NCBI GenBank assembly: GCA_035934555.1
Contig: DASYXT010000067.1
Coordinates: forward strand, 47,843-111,842
Direction of reading: 5' to 3'
DNA from: DASYXT01 sp035934555
GTDB taxonomy: Bacteria > Verrucomicrobiota > Verrucomicrobiia > Limisphaerales > UBA8199
DNA length: 64,000 nt
The translations under genes were made by a program, and so were the position numbers. Under the pieces are notes generated by a model that was not told the DNA's origin, searched no databases, and saw only the letters and a list, made by a program, of their open reading frames with translations. Positions 19,201-24,826 of this stretch are shown piece after piece; positions within the stretch are counted from its first letter, which is position 1, and each line of letters opens with the position of its first letter.

Positions 19201-19758
19201 GAACAGGGCGACTCGTTCCAGGCCCGCCGCGCGTTTCACGCCGCCTATGGCCTCTCCGCCCATGATGCGGCCTTCAACGAAGATGCGCGCGTTCAACTCC
19301 ATAATATCAAATTGCAGCAGGCGCTCATTGGCCTGAACGTGCGCCAGGCCGCCACAACTCCCGAAGGCGCTCTCACCGGCAAGCTCCGGGACTTGCGCAA
19401 TCGCAAGGAGCTCAACTACACTCAACAGGACGCCAAGGACATCCTCGACCGCAACAGCGCCGACGACAACGCCGCGTTCATGCGCCTGGCCGAACGCCTC
19501 ATTCAGCAACAGGACGCCGCCGTCGCCGCTCCCGCGGCACTCCGGGCCAGCATCCCCGACCAGGGCCGCCTCCTCACTTTCAAGCGCTCGGTTCTGGTTG
19601 ACCCCTGGGCCGAGTTGGCGCTTCATTTGCAAACCACCGCGCCCAGCAGCACCTCGCTGCTCCTGCGGGGATTTGTTCTCGCCGCGACACTCGTCCTGCT
19701 GGGACTGCTCGCCTGGGCCACCCGCCGCTCCAGCAGCGCCCACCTGCCAGTTCCCTGA
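13279..19758 (+). CDS. Giant (2159-residue) membrane protein with duplicated periplasmic module
   Basis: ATG 13279 begins a clear signal peptide (MKTLIPCVLVLLLQTAHASS); upstream in-frame sequence only translates a palindromic repeat. Module 1 (about 30-835) is beta-rich. Four or five membrane helices follow (about 848-868, 888-906, 949-969, 1002-1022) with a CxxC (CRIC, near 981). A second export-like hydrophobic stretch near 1045 precedes module 2 (about 1090-1930). A helical, TPR-like segment (about 1960-2000) and a final membrane helix (about 2126-2147) with a short basic tail end the protein. By eye the two modules align over their whole length, for example SGPVALTDL with GDPAVLTGL and GSYLLQATYQVPM with GTYTLLATYERPF. 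I recognise no named family. Downstream of and co-directional with the VWA gene, so the three genes may act together at the envelope. Confidence 0.8.
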   Translation: MKTLIPCVLVLLLQTAHASSPASAPVALENFHLVATLTDNHAEFALTATAIVTERHGGSLELLSGPVALTDLGPHRKWSLRADENRFVLQFERAGKFPIQLKFAAAVRQTNGWQSLDFHIAPGALHRLALRDLPADTQFSFPGAARPERVGADFSTVLPTDGEVDLAWKKSAPETEGKLFFSSEMLEQLSLSPGLLRQVALLDFKVMQGEMKQLALRVHGAGEVTRVQGDSLLAWNLEPITGSTDRRLVVQFNQPQRDHFALQIQMQTPLGAFPQAADAPQLRPEGATRFAGYLRVVNEGAVRLEVACATGLSQISPDQFPETDLTRALLKPTGAQRFAYRFSSADFALRIQADQILPEVGVSEVLAYNLGENELAIEGELELDIREAPLRELLLRLPKGYSLARLTAAGMSDYFVHDTDTATELRVLFGQPISGRQLLQFRLERNKPLLESTWALPAIEVVTAKSTRGHIAVAADAGFRLTPERTQGLTEIATAFFPRKVPGIQNAYRISEPQWQASMRVERLPQTVQADVLHLFSIGEGIAYGSSIINYTISGAPLSTLQVQLSDEYFNVEFTGKDLRNWQKTDKGYLVQLHTPVSGTYTLLATYERPFKAQGETLTFTGARPLQAQSEQGHTIIISSYQFDVKPVQVSAGLLPLETGEVPPEYRLFFDAPILAAYRYAARPFDLKLALSPLAQGDSLSQVVDRASLTTHVSKEGQVLTDARYFVKNRGNANLRLTLPPGVQLWSASINGAAVVPVLDANSDLIPLPGGGDPNAVLTLDLKLASRANQPGRLHIATPIIGAPVLLAEWKIEPDTGQRLVYRRGSLTPSGGLADISGFAQFARSFSGDSSSAAWGSLLLGLLLLGTTLLVWRWAMQPGSYRFGPRHSVGLLLGVLCLIAAGLAFSNLAQVLNEHRTVAATNLAFVAPVQQAGTGLSVEVSNLPNRIAALGWFVYGWPALLAVGLWIFAWRSQFSAAKSVCRICGWNVLAWAALRCPNGAIVFVCIIGAFVVLRVLLPALVQLWHVPSRPTAHAPGPTPGAASAATALFVAAALAGLTRHADAAEPATGASSIVVSRAQQMPPRMPIANPDSVLQQIRIEDRYAIATARIHWCAEKGQVLPLLGDPAVLTGLTYPSNVLQLTATADEPSTQQLVALRNGTFDLELRYELQLTNRADETGFSLPSPFGLINQVELTLENLDVDVLSPQAVSIQRDLISSNTVAHLNLAPAAGAWLGWKPRTRDPEHEKAVFFAELSQLYVPAAGVIEALHSVSIRPAQGALTELILDVPRGSTITDVLDLGKDLQKATTGSIISVWRFDPDTRKLRVTLNPPQARPFVLLVRSQFPTGPLPFQQGLGLLTIENAAGQIGLLGLATGNEVQLDNVSAENFSPINLEDFPASLLAPLQAQIPGLTLRRAFSGAAGTTTAADGSAATTPAPLLFTIKASAVEPDIRVEAQNTLSLGEDRTVLASEITADITRAGIFRLSFLMPHGFDVESLSGAALSHWTEAPSNGERVITLHLLGKTEGRQQFSLSLAGPGVRATNSWAAPQLVVREAGKQRGTLLLVPEQGLRLQVLTADGFTQLDPEKSGIKQKGVLAFRVLQAPGNLVLNLERVDPWIQVTSLQHATVTEAQLNVSANLQYQIENAGVKTLRVFLPTNAESVRFEGDQVTDFLVIPDVRTNGLQEWEIRLNRRALGSYLLQATYQVPMAQTNDQLLLRGVQAADINLQRGFVTIQSGARLQLSADSTPTALQPAEWQSIPRILQQGLSATAADFTFRLVEPGFALPLKLQRHEAAKLLAARVNDITFHSVICDDGSMLTQVTLRLLPGDKRLLSLILPPNAHFWFAFVNDNGVWPWREQDRILIPLEQQSRRDQIVPVELFYTCKAGTATGRALDLSLNAPKFDLPLENITWRVSLDSRWHVAHWSGSLQLEERRDIPYAGQADLQTYLQSEVAQQRERTKQAEDFLAAGNSALEQGDSFQARRAFHAAYGLSAHDAAFNEDARVQLHNIKLQQALIGLNVRQAATTPEGALTGKLRDLRNRKELNYTQQDAKDILDRNSADDNAAFMRLAERLIQQQDAAVAAPAALRASIPDQGRLLTFKRSVLVDPWAELALHLQTTAPSSTSLLLRGFVLAATLVLLGLLAWATRRSSSAHLPVP

Positions 19759-19777
19759 TGGATGACGGCGGAATCGC

Positions 19778-19886
19778 CGGAGCGCGGACATTCCTGTCCG
19801 CAGCACCGTACCCCTTTGAAATCGGCAACAAATCCAAGCCGCGCTGGTGTTCTAAAGTTGCTGCGGACAGTATTGACCGCGCTCCG
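19778..19886. repeat. Nested terminal-inverted-repeat element, full copy (109 bp)
   Basis: Starts CGGAGCGCGGACATTCCTGT and ends GCGCTCCG. It is the reverse complement of the 24583-24691 copy with only four differences in 109 bases, counted by eye; three of these fall in the right-end hairpin, which is therefore imperfect here. It begins 19 bases after the stop of the giant protein. Confidence 0.92.
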
Positions 19887-19899
19887 CCCGCAGTCACTG

Positions 19900-19927
19900 A
19901 GAAGCTGTGAAGATTTTCACAGCTTCT
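19900..19927. terminator. Perfect 12-bp stem-loop, possible terminator
   Basis: AGAAGCTGTGAA, loop GATT, then TTCACAGCTTCT: a perfect hairpin with a 4-base loop shortly after the repeat element downstream of the giant protein gene. There is no following T-run on the plus strand, so intrinsic termination is uncertain; it could also be an mRNA-stabilising or protein-binding site. Confidence 0.4.
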
Positions 19928-20129
19928 GACCGATTACCCAAACGCCGAAACGCTCGAAACGCTCTTTGTTAATTGACCGCGCTGCAATTCCAAGCTAAAC
20001 TGTTCATGGTTAGTGAGAGAATCAGTTGGCTTCGCGGTCGTGCGGACCCGGGCCCGAAGCCCCGGCGCGCTCCATGGCAGGATGCGCTGAGCGATAAAGC
20101 CGTCGGGTCCCAGGAAAGGACCGCAGGCT

Positions 20130-20408
20130 ATGGCAAGGATAGTGGAGAATACGCGGAAACAGACCTTCCGTTTTTCAGGCCCCAGTGCGACCAGCGTGTT
20201 GCTGGTAGGCGACTTCACGCATTGGCAACAAAACGCAATCCCGATGCAGCGAGGGAAGAATGGTTTTTGGACCACCACGCTGGAATTGCAGCCGGGCAAA
20301 CATACTTATCGCTTCCTTGTGGATGGGGAGTGGCGCGATGACCCCGAATGCACCCTGCGCGTACCGAATCCTTTCGGCACCGAAGACATGGTGCGTCAGG
20401 TAGCCTGA
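20130..20408 (+). CDS. Small CBM48 / isoamylase N-terminal-like protein
   Basis: A 92-residue single-domain protein resembling the glycogen-binding domain of AMPK beta subunits and the isoamylase N-terminal domain (CBM48). Diagnostic stretches are 'VLLVGDFTHWQQNAIPM', 'GFWTTTLEL' and 'KHTYRFLVDGEWRDDPE', with aromatic residues where the family binds alpha-glucan. No catalytic domain is attached. Such stand-alone domains may bind glycogen or act as adaptors. The start is supported by AGGAAAGGA about 10 bases upstream. It is convergent with moeA. Confidence 0.85.
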   Translation: MARIVENTRKQTFRFSGPSATSVLLVGDFTHWQQNAIPMQRGKNGFWTTTLELQPGKHTYRFLVDGEWRDDPECTLRVPNPFGTEDMVRQVA

Positions 20409-20426
20409 CCACCCTCAAACACGCGG

Positions 20427-21626
20427 TTAGTCCCAGCGCAATACTCGTACTTTCGCTCCCGCGGCGAGAGTCTCGCCGGGAGCCAGGTCGAGCAGGCCGT
20501 TGGCCGCCGCGAGCGACCGCAACGCATGCGAAGCCTGCAGCCCGGCTGAACGCACGTTGCCCTCGGCATCTACTTTCACGCGCATAAAATGCCGGCGTTT
20601 GTCCGGATTGCTTAGCGCTTCGCCCAGAACGCCGTGGTACTCAGGCAAGGAAACGTTCGTCGCGCCTTGCCAGCGCAACAAAGCCGGCCGCACCAGCAAC
20701 TGAAAGGTCACCAGCGCCGAAACCGGATTGCCCGGCAAGCCGAACAGGAACTTGCCCCGCCGTTGGCCGAATACGAATGGCCGGCCCGGTTTGATCGCCA
20801 CCTTCCAATACTGAAGCTCGCCGCCCAGCGCGGTGAACGCCTCGCGCACAAAGTCCATTTCTCCGACCGAAACGCCGCCCGAGGTGACCAGCACATCGCA
20901 ACGGTCGAGCGCTTGTGTCAGCGCCTGGCGAGTGGCTTCCAAATCATCGCGGACCAGTGGGGATACCATGGGAGCGACGCCAATGCGGTGGGTCATTGCC
21001 GCCAAGCCAAACCGGTTGGATTCATAAATCTGGCCGGGCCGCAACACCTCGCCCGGTTCCTTCAGCTCGGAGCCGGTCGCCAGGATGCCCACTATCGGTT
21101 GTCCGCCTGCGACCAGTTCAGCAACGCCACTCGCCGCCAGAAGGCTTAGCTTCCCCGGCGTCAGTACGTCGCCCGCCTCGAGCAGCACCGCGCCCTGCTG
21201 AATGTCCTCGCCCCGCCGCCGCAGGTTTTCGCCCGACTCAATTGGCTCGGCAATTTCCACCTCGCCGGAAGGCAGTGCGCGGGTTTGCTCCTGCATGACC
21301 ACCGCATCGGCGCCAAGCGGCACCGGCGAGCCGGTAAAAACCCGAACCGCTGTTCCGGGAGAGAGTTCGCCCTGAAACGTGCCCCCCGCTGCAATCCGGC
21401 CGGCCAATGGCAGCCGCACGGGCTTGCCCGGGCCCGCTGCCGTCAGGTCCGCCGCGCGCACGGCGTAGCCGTCCATGGCGGAGTTATCAAATGGCGGCAG
21501 GTCCAGCGGCGCGTCAACACGCTCCGCCAGGACGCGCGCCAGCGCATGCCCCAGGGCAATGCGCTCGGGCTTTGGCGGCGGCAGCGCCGCCAGGATGCGC
21601 TCGAGGGCTTCTTCGTAGGCGAGCAC
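20427..21626 (-). CDS. moeA: Molybdopterin molybdenumtransferase
   Basis: A 399-residue MoeA/gephyrin-E-domain protein that inserts molybdate into adenylylated molybdopterin in molybdenum cofactor synthesis. Motifs seen are PPFDNSAMDGYAVR near the N-terminus, GTxVRVFTGSPVP, TGSELKEPGE, TSGGVSVGEMDFV and LPGNPVSALVTF. Length is normal. The GTG start shares one base with the TAG stop of the upstream TlpA-like gene, indicating translational coupling. No other moa/mob genes or molybdoenzyme genes are in the window. Confidence 0.95.
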   Translation of the reverse strand: MLAYEEALERILAALPPPKPERIALGHALARVLAERVDAPLDLPPFDNSAMDGYAVRAADLTAAGPGKPVRLPLAGRIAAGGTFQGELSPGTAVRVFTGSPVPLGADAVVMQEQTRALPSGEVEIAEPIESGENLRRRGEDIQQGAVLLEAGDVLTPGKLSLLAASGVAELVAGGQPIVGILATGSELKEPGEVLRPGQIYESNRFGLAAMTHRIGVAPMVSPLVRDDLEATRQALTQALDRCDVLVTSGGVSVGEMDFVREAFTALGGELQYWKVAIKPGRPFVFGQRRGKFLFGLPGNPVSALVTFQLLVRPALLRWQGATNVSLPEYHGVLGEALSNPDKRRHFMRVKVDAEGNVRSAGLQASHALRSLAAANGLLDLAPGETLAAGAKVRVLRWD

Positions 21627-22711
21627 TAATCGGCTTTGGAGAGCTCGCCTTTGCGATAGCTATCGAGATTCTTCTGCAACTCGGTTTTGACGTCGCCCTC
21701 CGCCAGGTTGACCGCCTTTTCCTGGATCGTTATGGCCGCCTCCTTGTTGCCCTTCATGAAACTGGCTCGGGCCAGCGTATCCAGAATCTGCGGGTCCTTG
21801 CCTCCGGAAGCGTCGTTGGCGCGCTGGGCCAACTTCTGAGCGAGGTCCAGGTCGCGTTGCTTGATCGATTTGTCGGTAAGGATTTGCCAGGCTAACTGAT
21901 TTTGCAACCCCGCGCTGTCGGTGTGGGCGTCGCTGATCTTGCTGACGAGTTTGTACGCGGCAGAATAATCCTCTTTGCCGAACAGGATGGCCATGCGAAC
22001 CATATCCAGGTTGTCTTGCTGCTCCGCGGGCAATAGCTTGGCCGCTCGGTCCACTTGTGCCGAGGCCGCATCCCAGTCCTTAGCCTGCATGGCACGGTTG
22101 AGCGCCTGGCCAATATCGTTCAGTTGAGCTTGGGATTGATTTTCCTTTTCCGCCTCGGCGGCCGCTTGCTTCAGATCATAAGTGCCGGCCAAAACAGCTT
22201 CGATGACTTTGTCTTGCAACGCCATGGGATGGCCGATCCAGGCAATCTGGCCCAGCTTGTTGATCAGGAACGCGCTGGGAATGCCGTTCCGCCCGGCAGC
22301 CTTCATCCAGGTCTCGGCCATCTGTCCGGTCTTGCTATCGGATTTATCGTCCAGCGCAACGCGGTAGGTCATCTTCTCGCCCATGTCCTTAACGAACGGC
22401 GCGACCTTGCTCTCGTCCTGTTCCCAGCAGTTCTGCCCGATCACGATCAGGCCTTTATCTTTGAACCGCTTGTAAGTTTCGTTCAGGTGGGGGATCGAGG
22501 CGCGGCACGGCCCGCACCATGTTGCCCAGAACTCGACAATATACGCATGGTCCTTATCGAACCCTGTGACCGGGTCGCCCTGAACCCATTTGCCGACTTG
22601 AAGTTTGGGTGCCGGGTCGCCAACTTTAAGTGTCGCTTCTGCGCCCACCAGTAGTGTCGTTGTGGCAGCCAACGCTGCCAGCGAAGCCATCCATGTGAAC
22701 TGAGATTTCAT
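21626..22711 (-). CDS. TlpA-like exported thioredoxin-fold protein with helical C-terminus
   Basis: A 361-residue protein with a signal peptide (about 1-24) and a TlpA/ResA-type thioredoxin domain (about 28-175). It has the redox motif WCGPC in FWATWCGPCRASIPHL and a cis-proline region at NGIPSAFLI. The remaining 185 residues are alpha-helical, with TPR-like spacing (AMQAKDWDAASAQVDRAAKL; ARASFMKGNKEAAI). It probably reduces disulfides of periplasmic proteins. It precedes moeA with a one-base overlap, but the link to cofactor synthesis is unclear. Confidence 0.88.
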   Translation of the reverse strand: MKSQFTWMASLAALAATTTLLVGAEATLKVGDPAPKLQVGKWVQGDPVTGFDKDHAYIVEFWATWCGPCRASIPHLNETYKRFKDKGLIVIGQNCWEQDESKVAPFVKDMGEKMTYRVALDDKSDSKTGQMAETWMKAAGRNGIPSAFLINKLGQIAWIGHPMALQDKVIEAVLAGTYDLKQAAAEAEKENQSQAQLNDIGQALNRAMQAKDWDAASAQVDRAAKLLPAEQQDNLDMVRMAILFGKEDYSAAYKLVSKISDAHTDSAGLQNQLAWQILTDKSIKQRDLDLAQKLAQRANDASGGKDPQILDTLARASFMKGNKEAAITIQEKAVNLAEGDVKTELQKNLDSYRKGELSKAD

Positions 22712-22881
22712 AGTAATTTGTTCGCGGGTTTGGGTACACGCGCCGTTGGCCCGTCACGCCCGGCGCGTGGCGACTCGGCCGCAGGCCTGCCCAGGCCCGC
22801 TATTCCGGCTGAACCGCCACTCGCTGCTTTTGAACAGTTGAATCCTACACCAGCCGTGCGGAAAAGTCGCCTCAATTCTGA

Positions 22882-24528
22882 TTACTGATACAGCATCGGT
22901 TGGCTGCGCCAGTCCTTGTTCTTGTCATGCCCATAAGCGGCGACCCGTGGGCGGCGCTCGCGCAGGCGCACAGATTCCAGCCCACAATAATACCCACCGG
23001 ACAGCGGGTTCTTGCCGACACATTCCAGCCGCAGGGTATGCGCGCCAACCGCCGGCCAGAAATCAAGCAAATGAATCTCCTCCGTGCTTGTGTTGGCACT
23101 ATAGAGATCGAAAGGCTCGCGCAACTTCACCCCATCCAGATAGGCCTGGTACCGTCCGAAATCGTAAGACTTGGTGGCGTTAAGCAGCAGCCGATAAGGT
23201 TGTTGGTTGGTGACTGTGACTGTGAACTGCAGCCAGGCGTCCTGGTTGGTCGCGGGGCGATAAAGCAGTTGAGGCCCCGGGTAAAACGAGAGTTGCTGTT
23301 CTCCGGCCGGGCCGATGCCGTGGCACTGCGGGCCAGTGAAGTCGCGGGCGTACACGATCACCGGGTCCAGGCTGGGCAACGCCCGTTCCCGAGCGTCTGG
23401 CGCGCGCGCCGTAAAAGTAGGCGTGCCGGTTTGGTACCAGAACGCGACGCTGGAGTAGTCATCCTCCCGCTCATTCCAACTGGTGCTCTTGTATTGCGGG
23501 TTTTCGTCCGGCGAGACCCAACCGAAGTGCTCGAAAGTGACTTTAATCCCGGTATTGAAAACGATTGGGTCGTTAAGGTGCCAGCGGTAAGCGCTGACGT
23601 GCCCGCCCACAATCCCCCATTGATCAAAGTAAGGCACTCCGAAGTACGGCATGTTGCACGGTTTCAATCCCCACGCGCATAGAAAGTAATCCTCTGTGCC
23701 TGTGCCCCAGACCGAAGCTTTAGCCTCGCCATCGAGGTAGATCTTTTCATCGCCCTCACCAAACCAGGCCGGGCTGCGCGTGCGCACTGCCAGCACGGTG
23801 CCGACATAATGACCTTTGCCCTTGGTTTCCAGCACCAGGTAATCCTTGCCGTGTTGGGCCGGGTATTCCTGGCGGTACTGCGCGTAAAAGTAAGGCGTGC
23901 TTTTGGGTAGATGCTTTTTCTTGAGCCAGTCGATGTTGTAATAGAGCAGGCTGATCGGTTTCTGGCTCTGGTTCACAATCTCGATACGGGCCGATTTCCG
24001 AAACGGCATTTGCCAGAAACAATTGTAGGCCTCGCCATTGGCGACGATCACCGGCAGGCTGACTACCTCGCGGCGCTCGCCAAAACAGTTCGCAAAGAAG
24101 TCGCCTACGGGCGCCTCGACCGCGGGCCGAGGCGCCCCGTCCCAGTAAATACGCAGCAACATTTCCTGGTGATTGGCGGAGCCTTGCTTGGCCCAATCCT
24201 GCGGCTCGGGACTTAGAAAGGTCAGCCAAATATGAGTGATAATGCCTGGTCCACGAGCGTCCAGCAGCACGTGTGTGTGACCGGGTTCAACGCGAAAATT
24301 GTCCCAATTGCTGGCTTCGTCGAGATCGCCGCGGGGCTCGCCGTTGGGGTTAAGGACCTGGTTGGGACCACGCCTGACCTCGCCGACGCGCATGGTCGAG
24401 GTGGCGCGCATGGAACGGCCCTGTTGCGTCTTGGCGAGGTCCTCTAGCACACCTGCGCCGGGCGAAAAGCAGGGGGCGGCAAGAAGTGCTGTGGCCAAAA
24501 TAAATGGAACGCGAGTGGTTGAGTTCAC
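22882..24528 (-). CDS. Glycoside hydrolase family 172 (DUF2961) protein
   Basis: A 548-residue secreted protein with a signal peptide (about 1-25). Conserved DUF2961/GH172 stretches are GPGIITHIWLT, LLYYNIDW, the catalytic-region motif GTGTEDYF (near residue 278), YRWHLNDPIVF and SVAFWYQ. GH172 members act on alpha-D-arabinofuranosides, alpha-fructofuranosides and related linkages as oligomers. The C-terminal 120 residues form a beta-sandwich-like add-on. It is the middle of a glycan-related cluster with the GH116-like and GH42 genes. Substrate cannot be read from the sequence. Confidence 0.88.
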   Translation of the reverse strand: MNSTTRVPFILATALLAAPCFSPGAGVLEDLAKTQQGRSMRATSTMRVGEVRRGPNQVLNPNGEPRGDLDEASNWDNFRVEPGHTHVLLDARGPGIITHIWLTFLSPEPQDWAKQGSANHQEMLLRIYWDGAPRPAVEAPVGDFFANCFGERREVVSLPVIVANGEAYNCFWQMPFRKSARIEIVNQSQKPISLLYYNIDWLKKKHLPKSTPYFYAQYRQEYPAQHGKDYLVLETKGKGHYVGTVLAVRTRSPAWFGEGDEKIYLDGEAKASVWGTGTEDYFLCAWGLKPCNMPYFGVPYFDQWGIVGGHVSAYRWHLNDPIVFNTGIKVTFEHFGWVSPDENPQYKSTSWNEREDDYSSVAFWYQTGTPTFTARAPDARERALPSLDPVIVYARDFTGPQCHGIGPAGEQQLSFYPGPQLLYRPATNQDAWLQFTVTVTNQQPYRLLLNATKSYDFGRYQAYLDGVKLREPFDLYSANTSTEEIHLLDFWPAVGAHTLRLECVGKNPLSGGYYCGLESVRLRERRPRVAAYGHDKNKDWRSQPMLYQ

Positions 24529-24582
24529 AGGGCCGAACCTACTGTCGCGCCAGGGAAAGACAAGCGGATCTGAAGCGGGTGG

Positions 24583-24691
24583 CGGAGCGCGGACATTCCT
24601 GTCCGCAGCAACTTTCGAACACCAGCGCGGCTTGGATTTGTTGCCGATTTCAAAGGGGTACGGTGCTGCGGACAGGAATGTCCGCGCTCCG
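24583..24691. repeat. Nested terminal-inverted-repeat element, full copy (109 bp)
   Basis: Both ends are intact: CGGAGCGCGGACATTCCTGT on the left and its exact reverse complement on the right. Each end contains the smaller palindrome GCGGACA-TTCC-TGTCCGC. It is inverted relative to the 19778 copy. It lies between the GH172 start and the GH116-like stop. Confidence 0.93.
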
Positions 24692-24703
24692 GCTCTGTTC
24701 GGG

Positions 24704-24749
24704 AGTTGCTGCGGACTAAAGCTAAAGTCTGACTAAAGTCCGCGCTCCG
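24704..24749. repeat. Partial element end, adjacent to full copy
   Basis: AGTTGCTGCGGACTAAAG, an 11-base partial duplication, then GACTAAAGTCCGCGCTCCG. This is the right end of the 'ACTAAAGT' subfamily (as at 39470), internally duplicated and lacking the left end, only 13 bases from a complete copy of the other subfamily. Confidence 0.75.
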
Positions 24750-24826
24750 CGGGCGCGCCGGTTTGATGGAATACGCGGCAAGCTGCCGCGCCACTGGCAG
24801 CCCTGAAAGGCCGCAGCCACATCTGT

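Noticed and set aside
18565..19806. Minus-strand frame of 413 residues at the end of the giant gene
   Set aside because: Antisense of the C-terminal module. Its N-terminus is the translation of the repeat element at 19778.
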